Both the position numbers and the translations under genes were made by a program. A stretch of 64,000 nt of DNA from a virus, in IMG/VR virus record IMGVR_UViG_3300047472_000309, positions 124,001 through 188,000 of that record; one strand, written 5' to 3'. A model generated the notes under the pieces. It worked only from the letters and a program-made list of their open reading frames with translations, searched no databases and was not told where the DNA came from. Positions 8,223 to 15,662 of this stretch are shown here, piece by piece (position 1 is the first letter of the stretch; each line of letters starts with the position of its first letter).

Positions 8223-10070
8223 TTATTCGACGTCAACCTTGCACTGGTAGATGGCCAGTGCGGCCGACTGATTTTGGCCGAGCTTAACTGCCCGATCATA
8301 GACCGCGATAAACGCGTTGTTACCTTCGCGCAGGAAGTTCTGCGGCAGATGTGCACCACCGTCGCGCACCAAGGCAGCATGGAACGCCCAGTTTTCCACG
8401 TTAGCGAGACCTTCGCCATCGAGGATGTACTGACGGAACGCGATGAGTGCACGCTTGTCGCGCTCGCTAATCAACGACACGAGCAAGCGCTCGATGAAAT
8501 GATCGAGCATGTACTCGTCATTGCCGATGACTTCGACGTCCTTGATCGCGCGAATCGGCTGCGCATGCACGATCGTGTCCATGACGTTTTCCGCGAGGAT
8601 CTTGCCAGGCGTCTGGGCTTGCACCAACTCTTCTGCCTGCGCCAGCAATGCCCGCGCTTCTTCCGTCGTGGTCCCGACGGCTTCGTCTGGCGTCGGCTTG
8701 ACGTCGCGTACTTCGCTCCACGCGTCGTGCCGCTCGCTCAGTGCTTGGCTGCGCTCCAAGGTTGCTTGACGGCTTTCTTCTGACATGGTGAGCGCGAAGG
8801 CGCCGTTATGCGTGTCGACGTTCAGCACCAGCAGCTTGAGCAACGTGTCGTCTTCGCCCGGATCGCCCTTGCCCAGAGCTTCGACTTCGACTTCGTTGTC
8901 GTCCTTCTTCTGCATGCGGAAATACACCTTCGGATTGGGCACCCCGGCTTCAATGAGTGCCTGTTCCGGATCGCCCAACTCCATGCGGAAGCCCGTGGCC
9001 GTCCCATCGTGACCCGCCACCTCCATGACGAACGTCACGATCTGCTCGTGCGTCGTGAAGATCACAGCCTGGCCCGCTTGCAGTTCCTTGGTGATCTGCG
9101 CAAAGCTATCGAGCATGCGCGTCGTCACCATGCTTCCTTCAAGGCGCGGACGCACAGCGATGCCATCCTTGCCGTAGTCGGCAAAGAACATCTGCAGCTT
9201 CGGCGCACGCTCGCCTTCGTCCAGATCACTGCGCTCGAGCGTGACAGTGAGGATGCCGGGGCCGTTCTCGACGGAGTAACGCGGCGTGTCGATCGTTTGC
9301 TTCTTGTGCGTCGTGAGCACGAGATGCTTGGACCACAGGGCCGTCTTCTCGTCGATGAACTTGAGATTGTCCACCAGTTCGTCGTTCGCCGAATGCTCGC
9401 GCAGATATTCATCGAACTCTGCACGCGTATAGAACTTGATGCTGTTGTTTTCTTGCTCGGACACTACTTGCTCCTTCTTTTGTTCGAGTGATGGGTAAAA
9501 ATCTCGCACGATCAACTCCGCCCACCAGGGCGTCATGCGGTAATGTGGCTTCCAGTGCGCCGGTGCATCTTTGGCGTCGGCCAGCTTTGTAAGAGCAACT
9601 GGCTGACTCGTCACTGACGACCGGGACTGGTTCAGCCAGAAGCCGCGGACGCACGCTATGCCGTCCCGGAAGCTTTCGCATTCCAATGGCGGATCGTCGT
9701 TTTGATGTTCTTGCGCCTTCAGACGCAAGAAATCATTGATGCTGGGATGAGTGGCCTGTCGGCTCACCGCGGTGAACGTAACAAATACACCCATCGACGT
9801 GAGGTTATCGCGATACGCCTGGTAGAAGTCAATCTTCCAGTTTAGCTCGTAGAGCAATCGAATACTGCGATCCCAGTCGTCCACGTAGAAGTTGCCGATC
9901 TCTCGCACCATCTCGTTGACGGCTTCTGAGAGGGCGATCTCGGCGGTCTGACCCGTCGCGTACTCTCTCACAAAGGCACGCATGTAGTCCACTGTCTGCA
10001 AGCGCGTGCCGTTCAGGATCGCCATGCTGGTGGGTAAGTCTCGGGGGCGCCAGATGCTCAATTCACTCAC
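8223..10070 (-). CDS. Large hypothetical protein, 615 aa
   Basis: GTG start at 10070 chosen because AAGGAAACC lies upstream and the preceding gene stops at 10081; longer in-frame extensions run into that gene. Acidic protein with an apparent globular N-terminal domain (1-200), a Glu/Asp-rich middle (about 400-430) and a helical C-terminal third. No motif recognised. It belongs to the transcription unit driven from the TATATTAC site at 10724-10731, suggesting early expression. Confidence 0.8.
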   Translation of the reverse strand: MSELSIWRPRDLPTSMAILNGTRLQTVDYMRAFVREYATGQTAEIALSEAVNEMVREIGNFYVDDWDRSIRLLYELNWKIDFYQAYRDNLTSMGVFVTFTAVSRQATHPSINDFLRLKAQEHQNDDPPLECESFRDGIACVRGFWLNQSRSSVTSQPVALTKLADAKDAPAHWKPHYRMTPWWAELIVRDFYPSLEQKKEQVVSEQENNSIKFYTRAEFDEYLREHSANDELVDNLKFIDEKTALWSKHLVLTTHKKQTIDTPRYSVENGPGILTVTLERSDLDEGERAPKLQMFFADYGKDGIAVRPRLEGSMVTTRMLDSFAQITKELQAGQAVIFTTHEQIVTFVMEVAGHDGTATGFRMELGDPEQALIEAGVPNPKVYFRMQKKDDNEVEVEALGKGDPGEDDTLLKLLVLNVDTHNGAFALTMSEESRQATLERSQALSERHDAWSEVRDVKPTPDEAVGTTTEEARALLAQAEELVQAQTPGKILAENVMDTIVHAQPIRAIKDVEVIGNDEYMLDHFIERLLVSLISERDKRALIAFRQYILDGEGLANVENWAFHAALVRDGGAHLPQNFLREGNNAFIAVYDRAVKLGQNQSAALAIYQCKVDVE

Positions 10071-10080
10071 TGCGGTTTCC

Positions 10081-10662
10081 TTATTGTTGGGTGAACGCCG
10101 TGATAACGCTATGGCGCTGGAAATCTTTGTACGCGATGAGCGTGAGACCTTCATCGTTCATTTCCAAATCAAAGGTGATCGCTGTCGGATACTTGTGGTG
10201 CAACATCTCGAAGTACTCGAGGCTGTGTGCCAGCAGGTCATTTTTCGGGTTATTCAGCGATACGTGACGAATACTGAGCGCCGTCTTCAGGTCCGCGAAG
10301 GTGAAGTGGGCATTCATCGCAGCGGTTTGTTGCACGCGCTTACGAATCACGAGCTGCTCGCTGACCTCGCTCGTCTTCTTCCACTTCAGATGGACCGTCC
10401 CCATCTGCGTGTTGGGCGTACCCGGCGCCATCACGTAGAGGTCGATCTTCTCGCTGCTACCTTCCACCCGGCCGAAGGCAAAGCGCGGTGCACTGTAGGG
10501 TTCGCGGGGGTTACGCGCCTGATACGACTCCATCACCTTATTCACTTCCGAGATGATGTCGGCAGCGATCTCTTCGCTTGTGTGATCCACCAGGTGAGAG
10601 TGGAGTTCAAGCGTTCCTACGAACAGTTTGGCACTGATGGCTTTGGTTGCAACGACGCTCAT
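10081..10662 (-). CDS. Hypothetical protein, first gene of an early operon
   Basis: 193 residues from ATG at 10662, with GAGGTG upstream; a GTG nine bases earlier overlaps the Shine-Dalgarno. Mixed alpha/beta protein without recognisable motifs. It is the first gene after the early-type promoter at 10724-10731 and sits 10 bp before the 615-residue protein. Confidence 0.8.
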   Translation of the reverse strand: MSVVATKAISAKLFVGTLELHSHLVDHTSEEIAADIISEVNKVMESYQARNPREPYSAPRFAFGRVEGSSEKIDLYVMAPGTPNTQMGTVHLKWKKTSEVSEQLVIRKRVQQTAAMNAHFTFADLKTALSIRHVSLNNPKNDLLAHSLEYFEMLHHKYPTAITFDLEMNDEGLTLIAYKDFQRHSVITAFTQQ

Positions 10663-10723
10663 GGTAATCACCTCATAGTCAGATTGGTCTACTAGATGAT
10701 GCTTTCTTATCTAGCTCTGACGG

Positions 10724-10731
10724 GTAATATA
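10724..10731 (-). promoter_or_regulatory. Early-type promoter element TATATTAC
   Basis: The minus strand reads CCTATATTACCCG about 60 bases before the gene starting at 10662. TATATTAC is the core I know from phiKZ early promoters; the same element recurs at eight other operon starts in this window. Confidence 0.65.
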
Positions 10732-10750
10732 GGGCTGAAAGTCGTTTCAA

Positions 10751-11158
10751 TCAGAAGGGAAGCAGCCAAGCCAGCACGACGGCAAGGATTCCCACTACAA
10801 CGAATGCCCCCAGGACTGTTGCCACGCCGGAGTCCCCTTTACAGGTGACGCTTACGTCACTCGCCCCGTGTTCTTCTGTCTTCTCGACCCCGCTCGGACA
10901 CAGGTCATGATAACTGCTGCCGTGTCCAACGTAATACGTGCGCGGCACCACATGCGCTTCTTCGTGGAAACTGCTGCTGTGGCCACCCTCGCTCCCATGG
11001 GGTGAACTGTGCCCTTCCCCACTGGCGTGACCACTCGCATGTCCGCCACCGCCGTGTCCACCTCCGCCCCCGCGCGCAAAGGCCAGCGGTATGCACACCA
11101 ACATGGCGATCATAAACGTGAGAATAAACCCCGCTATTACTATTTTGGTCTTTTTCAT
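10751..11158 (-). CDS. Gly/His-rich membrane protein
   Basis: 135 codons. A hydrophobic N-terminal segment (residues 6-28) could be a signal anchor. It is followed by a low-complexity Gly/His/Ser region (30-65), then a small domain with two cysteines (CPSG, VTCKG) and a C-terminal transmembrane helix (about 112-134). It may sit across the inner membrane with a periplasmic metal-binding Gly/His loop; this is inference from composition. AGGATAA lies upstream of the ATG. Confidence 0.75.
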   Translation of the reverse strand: MKKTKIVIAGFILTFMIAMLVCIPLAFARGGGGGHGGGGHASGHASGEGHSSPHGSEGGHSSSFHEEAHVVPRTYYVGHGSSYHDLCPSGVEKTEEHGASDVSVTCKGDSGVATVLGAFVVVGILAVVLAWLLPF

Positions 11159-11233
11159 TGCTTGTTATCCTAGTGTCAAAGCACGCCTACAATACATGCC
11201 CTCATCGTGTCAAAAAAAGATTGGCGGCATAAA

Positions 11234-11253
11234 CGGGAGCCCGAAGGCTCCCG
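11234..11253 (-). terminator. Terminator
   Basis: CGGGAGC/GCTCCCG hairpin with a CCTTCG-type loop, followed on the minus strand by GTTTATGCCG, just after the gene at 11266-11571. Confidence 0.8.
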
Positions 11254-11265
11254 CAGATGCGCCGA

Positions 11266-11571
11266 TTAGGCGTTCTTCTTGATGAGCGCCCAGATGACAG
11301 TCCACTTGCCGGTCCGATACAGGAAATAGGCAGCAGCCGCCAACCAGAGCCACAGTGGCAAAGACGTCAGGAAGTACAGCGCCGTCACCACAGCCACGAT
11401 CACAACCTTCGTCGTGATGAGAGTGGGTGCCAGGCCGAACTTCGCAACCGCCTTTTGCAACCATTCCGAAGCATCCGCCATGCTATTCTTGAGAATTGCG
11501 TACTGGCCGAACGCGTCGGAGAATTGCAGTGCCACCACAGCCAAGAAGACGAAGAAGACGAGTTGCGTCAT
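11266..11571 (-). CDS. Small membrane protein, 101 aa
   Basis: ATG at 11571 with GAGGT upstream; upstream in-frame codons have no ribosome-binding site. Predicted topology: transmembrane helix at 2-18, amphipathic middle (about 25-50), then one or two helices at 53-82 rich in Trp/Leu, and a basic C-terminus. Function unknown; it resembles the many small membrane proteins at 25-29 kb in style but not obviously in sequence. Confidence 0.75.
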   Translation of the reverse strand: MTQLVFFVFLAVVALQFSDAFGQYAILKNSMADASEWLQKAVAKFGLAPTLITTKVVIVAVVTALYFLTSLPLWLWLAAAAYFLYRTGKWTVIWALIKKNA

Positions 11572-11627
11572 GTTGACCTCGAGGAAAGGATTACCAGGGT
11601 ACTGCACATGATAATCCTTTTCTTTTT

Positions 11628-11846
11628 TCACCCTATCTTCACGCAGGTGAAACCCTCGAATGTCGTGTAGCCATTGTTCGACAGCCACTCATTGAGCTCG
11701 GCCAGCTCGTCATGCCAGTCCTGAGGGATCGCCTTCTTGGCCTCGAAGTAGCGTCCCATCGCCTCGACGATTTCTTGAGCACGCAGCTCAGCGACGATAA
11801 AACGCGGGCGCAAGCCCAGTGGCGGAGCTTTAGTCTCGGCTACCAT
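11628..11846 (-). CDS. Small hypothetical protein, 72 aa
   Basis: Start ATG at 11846 overlaps the end of the preceding zinc-ribbon-like mini-gene (GACCATGG); an in-frame ATG at 11852 is an alternative. Short helical protein (ELRAQEIVEAMGRYFEAKK). Translation is probably coupled to the upstream gene. A GGATTA/TAATCC hairpin lies between it and the next gene. Not recognised. Confidence 0.65.
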   Translation of the reverse strand: MVAETKAPPLGLRPRFIVAELRAQEIVEAMGRYFEAKKAIPQDWHDELAELNEWLSNNGYTTFEGFTCVKIG

Positions 11847-11961
11847 GGTCATCCCCAAACAGATTGATACAGACGACGCAGTCGCCCTCGGCGGTATGCC
11901 AGCGCACACATCGACACACCTGACAGTACTTGCTGGTGGCCTTCTTCCAGATACTAAACAT
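11830..11961 (-). CDS. Mini-protein with Cys pairs, zinc-ribbon-like
   Basis: Only 43 residues, with strong AAGGAG before ATG at 11961. It contains CQVCRC and, 13 residues on, CVVC, a spacing that could bind one zinc ion. It overlaps its downstream neighbour by 17 bp. Possibly a small adaptor or DNA/RNA-binding knuckle; inference from the cysteines only. Confidence 0.7.
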   Translation of the reverse strand: MFSIWKKATSKYCQVCRCVRWHTAEGDCVVCINLFGDDHGSRD

Positions 11962-12265
11962 TGCGATTCTCCTTGTTGGGCGCGGGACATTGCTCCAGCA
12001 GTGCCTTGAGCTGGCGCGTATAGTAGCGCACCAGTTCACCATTGAAATCGCGCACCGCAAGCATGCCCTTATCCACATACTCGACCACCAGGCCGTGGCT
12101 CTGCGGATCAGGGTACTTCATGTCGAGGGCTCGATTAGTCGTTTCGCGAAACTCTACGAGCGTTTCGATAAAGCGGTAGGTCTTCTTACCGGTCGGGCCG
12201 GGAAGGAGTTTGGCCCACCACTTCAGGAACGCGTAGTAATGCCGTTCGAAGAAGCTTACTTTCAT
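11954..12265 (-). CDS. Hypothetical protein, 103 aa
   Basis: ATG at 12265 with AAGGTGA upstream; a GTG at 12271 is possible. Basic N-terminal half with an aromatic segment (FFERHYYAFLKWW) and a helical C-terminus. Ends inside the next mini-gene's start region, indicating coupled translation. Not recognised. Confidence 0.75.
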   Translation of the reverse strand: MKVSFFERHYYAFLKWWAKLLPGPTGKKTYRFIETLVEFRETTNRALDMKYPDPQSHGLVVEYVDKGMLAVRDFNGELVRYYTRQLKALLEQCPAPNKENRNV

Positions 12266-12285
12266 GCTCACTCACCTTCCTGATT

Positions 12286-12705
12286 TCAAACGTTGGGTAA
12301 TGCGTCCAGGGCTTGACGATCTTTGTCCGAGAGCATGTAGTGCATGCGTGACAAGCCGCGCGCATCATTGGACTCAAACTCCTTGTCATGATCCTCGGTT
12401 TGGAGGGCAATTTTCATGATCCGGTCGGGCCCGAAGCGTAAACGGTCTATGCCGCGACTATGCGCCACCCAGACGGCCGCAAACACCTTGGGGGAGGTGT
12501 AGGGCTTACCATCATCGTACTCGACCGCATAGCCCTTCTCCTGGAGAATCTGACGGATCTCCCCATAGAACAAAGTAGCCAGCCGCTTGACACGAAAGTT
12601 GCGCAGATACTTCGGATTGCCCTTGATAATGATCGCGAGCTTGTGCTTGGCTTCTTCGGCCGCATCGAAAACTTTGAGTCGTCGATCGATTTCCACTTGT
12701 TCCAC
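12286..12705 (-). CDS. Hypothetical basic protein, 139 aa
   Basis: GTG start preceded by GGGGG. Strongly basic and helical, with LRNFRVKRLATLFYGEIRQIL as its central segment. No motif assigned. It follows a 29-codon membrane mini-gene by 8 bp. Confidence 0.7.
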   Translation of the reverse strand: MEQVEIDRRLKVFDAAEEAKHKLAIIIKGNPKYLRNFRVKRLATLFYGEIRQILQEKGYAVEYDDGKPYTSPKVFAAVWVAHSRGIDRLRFGPDRIMKIALQTEDHDKEFESNDARGLSRMHYMLSDKDRQALDALPNV

Positions 12706-12713
12706 TGTGCCCC

Positions 12714-12803
12714 CTATCGCGGCGGATACTTGTTACCCCAGACCAGTACCAGGATCAGCACACCTACGAAGATCCAGACCCGACTCACGGATTTCTTTTT
12801 CAT
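12714..12803 (-). CDS. 29-residue single-pass membrane peptide
   Basis: Short frame with GGAG six bases before ATG, placed right after the stop of the upstream gene (12807). Sequence: basic start MKKKSVSRV, hydrophobic WIFVGVLILVLVW, then NKYPPR. One transmembrane helix with positive-inside N-terminus. The good ribosome site and tight packing make it a likely real gene. Confidence 0.65.
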   Translation of the reverse strand: MKKKSVSRVWIFVGVLILVLVWGNKYPPR

Positions 12804-12806
12804 GCT

Positions 12807-13160
12807 TTACTCCATGCGCACGATCTGATCGATCTTGCCATTATCGAGCTTAAAGCCCACGACCACTCGACTAACCGGGGTGTCGGGATCACTGGCTTTA
12901 GCAAAGTCCATGTGGTGAACGATCAACTCGCAGTGCACCGGCTCCTGAGTGTCGAGATGCTTGAGCACTGCAGCACGATCAATGCCGAGGCCAGTGCCGA
13001 TCTTGACCGGGCCATGACGATCCACTTGTCCTCGTACCGTATCGGCAAGATACTCGAACATGTCGGGCGTAGCACCGTAGTTGCGCAGGATGTCGTAGAT
13101 TTCATCCAGCGTATGCTCGTCTGTATCAGCCAGCGGTTCCAGGTATTTCTTTTCCTGCAT
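12807..13160 (-). CDS. Hypothetical protein, 117 aa
   Basis: ATG with AAGGAG upstream. Acidic N-terminal helix region, then a beta-rich C-terminus ending in FKLDNGKIDQIV. A similar short ending ('G(K/Q)I(V/D)E/Q') occurs in the small proteins at 47900-48223 and 49007-49357, hinting at a dispersed family. Function unknown. Confidence 0.75.
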   Translation of the reverse strand: MQEKKYLEPLADTDEHTLDEIYDILRNYGATPDMFEYLADTVRGQVDRHGPVKIGTGLGIDRAAVLKHLDTQEPVHCELIVHHMDFAKASDPDTPVSRVVVGFKLDNGKIDQIVRME

Positions 13161-13187
13161 GCTCGCTCCTTGTTTGATGTCATAAGC

Positions 13188-13210
13188 GGGAGAGGTTCCG
13201 CGCCTCTCCC
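13188..13210 (-). terminator. Terminator
   Basis: GGGAGAGG/CCTCTCCC hairpin followed on the minus strand by GCTTATGACATC; ends the gene at 13223-13648. Confidence 0.75.
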
Positions 13211-13222
13211 GTCAGTCCTCGT

Positions 13223-13648
13223 TTACTGCAGTGTCAGTCCGGCTTGATTGGTCCGGCCCACACGACGCGGCGCCACCACTTCCTCGCCCCGGCGCGGGCG
13301 CAGCTTCACGCCTTCCAGCAGCCACGGCTGGTTATCCCGCAACCACGCCACGTCCTTGGTAATGGTGCCGGTGGAGAGCTTAAAGCACTTGGCGATGATC
13401 GTCTGCTTCATGCCCGCTTTCATCATCTTGGCAACAAACGCTCGGCGCGGCTCCACTGCCATCCAGTAGGCGAATTCCTCCACCCCATTGCGAAAGAGCT
13501 TTGCCTCGTAGCCCTTGTCAACCTGAACGACGACAAGCTTGAGAAACAGGAATTTGTGTATCGTAATCTGCACGTACTTTCGGCTGTTCTCGTACTTATC
13601 GTAGATTTCGTCGATGTACTGCTTCGCCCGGTCCATCTTCTTTGCCAT
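13223..13648 (-). CDS. Putative helix-turn-helix DNA-binding protein
   Basis: 141 residues from ATG at 13648, preceded by the leader CAATTGTTACAAGGA; the open frame extends upstream but without a ribosome site. Residues about 75-115 (KAGMKQTIIAKCFKLS, then TGTITKDVAWLRDN) read as a helix-turn-helix like those of sigma-type or FlhC-like regulators, and the C-terminus is Arg-rich. It is probably a regulator, single gene, with its own terminator. The family is not firmly assigned. Confidence 0.75.
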   Translation of the reverse strand: MAKKMDRAKQYIDEIYDKYENSRKYVQITIHKFLFLKLVVVQVDKGYEAKLFRNGVEEFAYWMAVEPRRAFVAKMMKAGMKQTIIAKCFKLSTGTITKDVAWLRDNQPWLLEGVKLRPRRGEEVVAPRRVGRTNQAGLTLQ

Positions 13649-13781
13649 TTCAGTTCCTTGTAACAATTGTAGAGTAACGACTAATGCGGGGCTTTGCGCC
13701 CTCTCATCTACGGGTAGTAGCTTACCCATACGAAGTGCCCAGCGCGTAAAAATCACATTCCTTCGAAATAACGGCATAAGA

Positions 13782-13799
13782 GGAGAGCCGAAGCTCTCC
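13782..13799 (-). terminator. Terminator of the tRNA/ncRNA transcript
   Basis: GGAGAGC/GCTCTCC hairpin with TTCG loop on the minus strand, followed by TCTTATGCCG. It lies downstream of the structured region and tRNA genes, so it is the likely 3' end of that RNA operon. Confidence 0.8.
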
Positions 13800-13802
13800 C
13801 CC

Positions 13803-14390
13803 AATACCTGAAGCGTCGATTGCAAAGTCCTGTGGACAGGGATAAGCAAAAGCTTTGACTCTATGCGACTCGAATGCACTTCCGACTATACTTACCAGAC
13901 AGGGTGGCCATCCCAGCAAGTAAGTACACCCGGCTGCGCATTCCCAGCCCGACGTAGACGCAGCGGCCGCGGTGAAAACCGCAGGCGCCACTAGGCGAAC
14001 AAGTCCCGTAACGGCCGCACAAGGAAGACGGGCGTAACAACTCCGGGCTGGCACGTCGGGTTACCCCGGTTACCAACGAATCGCGAAGAAGCGAGACTAG
14101 ACGCAGTATCGGTACTGGAAACAAACAACTTACTGGTGTTTGCGTCACCAGTCGTACGATTCGTGGCACCCTTCGCGCGCAAACGCGATCTCGTCCACAC
14201 GTAGGTACCTCCGCTAATCGTGAGTCACGGAGTCACAGGCGAAACTCGCCTGAATCTTGCTTGCAGCAAGTCTGGAAGCACTATCGACTCGGTCTGATCC
14301 ACAAGGTCCAGTCAGCGGCAGGTCAGTGCATGCAAAGGAGAGGGCGTAGTTTCACGTCCGACAATGCTTCCAAATTTGATGGCAGAAGAA
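13803..14390 (-). ncRNA. Candidate large structured non-coding RNA beside tRNAs
   Basis: About 590 bases with no credible gene but many perfect hairpins: 13969-13982 (GCGGT/ACCGC), 14104-14117 (CAGTA/TACTG), 14132-14152 (ACTGGTG/CACCAGT, 7-nt loop), 14235-14251 (CAGGCGA/TCGCCTG). It lies between the tRNA-like genes and a minus-strand terminator, so I place it on the minus strand; hairpins alone do not fix the strand, and one GAAA loop reads on plus. Large ornate phage RNAs such as GOLLD and ROOL are often beside tRNAs; I cannot assign it to either. Confidence 0.5.
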
Positions 14391-14394
14391 AACT

Positions 14395-14520
14395 TGGTTC
14401 CGTCAGGTTGGTATCGAACCAACGACCTCCGTCTGGTTGGTGAGTGGGAGAGTCCACCCTACCTGGTCGGTAGGTGGGCCCACTCTGATGACGGCGCTCT
14501 ACCAACTGAGCTACTGCGGA
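14395..14520 (-). tRNA. tRNA-like gene with 56-nt anticodon-loop insert (no anticodon assignable)
   Basis: Canonical body: acceptor TCCGCAG with CTG-A-CGGA (one bulged A), D-arm GCTCAGTTGGTAGAGC, anticodon stem CCGTC/GACGG, variable loop AGGTC, T-arm GTTGG-TTCGATA-CCAAC, then ACCA. Instead of 7 loop bases there are 56, folding as a rod: GAGTGGG/CCCACTC enclosing CCACC-TACC/GGTA-G-GGTGG with a GACCA loop. It could be an intron, a tRNA with an extended arm, or a decoy. The outer body is similar to the gene at 14545-14677. Confidence 0.6.
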
Positions 14521-14544
14521 CACTGAGGTACAACGGTAAAAGGA

Positions 14545-14677
14545 TGGTTCCAAGCGACACGAATCGAACGTGTGACCTCCCGTCTGTGTATACCAACTCC
14601 ACCACTTCCCAATACTGGGAAGCCCGGATTCGAACCGGGGGAACTACGGGCACTCTTCCAAACTGAGCTACGCTGGA
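14545..14677 (-). tRNA. Two-headed tRNA-like gene: permuted tRNA body inside an anticodon loop
   Basis: Outer body: acceptor TCCAGCG/CGCT-T-GGA (one bulged T), D-arm GCTCAGTTTGGAAGAGT, anticodon stem CCCGT/ACGGG, variable AGGTC, T-arm ACACG-TTCGATT-CGTGT, end ACCA. The 62 bases inside the anticodon stem form a second tRNA body in permuted order: T-arm CCCGG-TTCGAAT-CCGGG, acceptor CTTCCCA, loop GTAT, TGGGAAG (perfect 7 bp), D-arm-like GTGGAGTTGGTATACAC. Both bodies would share one anticodon helix, and no seven-base anticodon loop remains. It is unlikely to decode as written. Confidence 0.6.
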
Positions 14678-14702
14678 CACTGATACAACTACAACGAATT
14701 CT

Positions 14703-14787
14703 TGGTAGAGAGGGTGCGATTTGAACGCACGAAGGCAGAGCCACCGGATTTACAGTCCGGCCCTTTTAACCACTCAGGCACCTCTCT
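14703..14787 (-). tRNA. tRNA-Tyr(GTA)
   Basis: Complete 85-nt tRNA: acceptor AGAGAGG/CCTCTCT, D-arm CCTGAGTGGTTAAAAGG, anticodon arm GCCGGA-CTGTAAA-TCCGGT with GTA, long class II variable arm, T-arm GTGCG-TTCAAAT-CGCAC, discriminator A and encoded CCA. It begins 13 bp after the stop of the HNH gene and is probably in the same transcript. Confidence 0.95.
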
Positions 14788-14799
14788 ATTGCTGCATAT

Positions 14800-15531
14800 C
14801 TATACCACGTTCTGATAAGACTTGCCGTTGATGATGTCAGAGATCAACGAATGATGAGCGCCGTACTGACGACCAATCTCCCGCATTCCCATCGTCCCCT
14901 TCAACTGGCGAATCTCTCGAACCTGTTCTTCTGTGAACCGAGAACTACCCACTTCTGTCCCCTGCAGAATAGGAACCAAGTTATTAGCATAGGCGTGCTG
15001 GGTATTCTCTTTGTACGTCGCCCATTCAAGATTCGTGTCGCGATTGTCGATCTTCACCGCGTTCAGGTGATTAACGATTGGCTTGTTATCTGGGTTAGGG
15101 ACAAAAGCTTTTGCGACTTCACGACTCGTCTTGATTGCGCGATTCACTCCATTGCGACCACCGATCTTGGTGATGTGATGGAGATAGTTGCCATCTACTA
15201 AATTTTGCGACACAACGCGATTTGTCCGCTTCGAATACAAATCTCCGTTTCGAGTGACCAGGAAATAATCTTCCAGGCCCTCAATCGGTTTCGCGTCGTT
15301 ATGAGGACTTGGGTCATCGGCGGTTCGCTTACGAATCTCGCCGTCCTCAATAATTAGGTTGAGAGGGAAAGGCTCCCCATCTTCCATTTCCTGCTCAAAC
15401 TGGTCCAGCGGGCGAAGCTCGTGCGTGTTACCCGATTCTTTCAAATGGGTGATCAACATGAATTCTTTGCCGTTCTTGTCTTTTGTTTGTCGCAGAACCC
15501 ATTCGTCCAAATTAGGCATTACCAAAGGCAT
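14800..15531 (-). CDS. HNH homing endonuclease (NUMOD4-like)
   Basis: 243 residues, ATG with AAGGATAAAG upstream. Residues about 80-125 fit a NUMOD4-type DNA-binding segment (GLEDYFLVTRNGDLYSK); the HNH core is around 150-185 (VNHLNAVKIDNRDTNLEWAT). The C-terminus (about 200-240) is a helix-turn-helix resembling NUMOD1-type modules (TEEQVREIRQL...HSLISDIINGKSY). Such enzymes nick or cut DNA near their insertion point and spread with it; the position next to tRNA genes is a common niche. The first 75 residues are an unassigned acidic domain. Confidence 0.9.
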   Translation of the reverse strand: MPLVMPNLDEWVLRQTKDKNGKEFMLITHLKESGNTHELRPLDQFEQEMEDGEPFPLNLIIEDGEIRKRTADDPSPHNDAKPIEGLEDYFLVTRNGDLYSKRTNRVVSQNLVDGNYLHHITKIGGRNGVNRAIKTSREVAKAFVPNPDNKPIVNHLNAVKIDNRDTNLEWATYKENTQHAYANNLVPILQGTEVGSSRFTEEQVREIRQLKGTMGMREIGRQYGAHHSLISDIINGKSYQNVV

Positions 15532-15662
15532 GCTTTATCCTTCAAAAAGTGGGAACTACTAGAGAGGGCGTTGAGGACACGCACGACGTTCACACAAGCT
15601 TCTGGTTAGGAAGCTCATGCAAGCATCACCCTCTCTAATAGATGCTCAGACGCGGTAAAAAG
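15532..15662 (-). promoter_or_regulatory. Leader of the HNH gene with long-range stem
   Basis: AGAGAGGG near 15563-15570 can pair with CCCTCTCT near 15629-15636, enclosing an AAGCTTC/GAAGCTT-like hairpin. On the minus strand this lies between the stop of the 15663-16544 gene and the HNH start. It may be the terminator of the former, or a leader structure limiting HNH expression as seen for other phage homing endonucleases. Confidence 0.45.

Noticed and set aside
15532-15662. Group I intron around the HNH endonuclease gene
   Set aside because: The endonuclease sits between complete genes and tRNAs; I see no split host gene or intron core sequences on either side.
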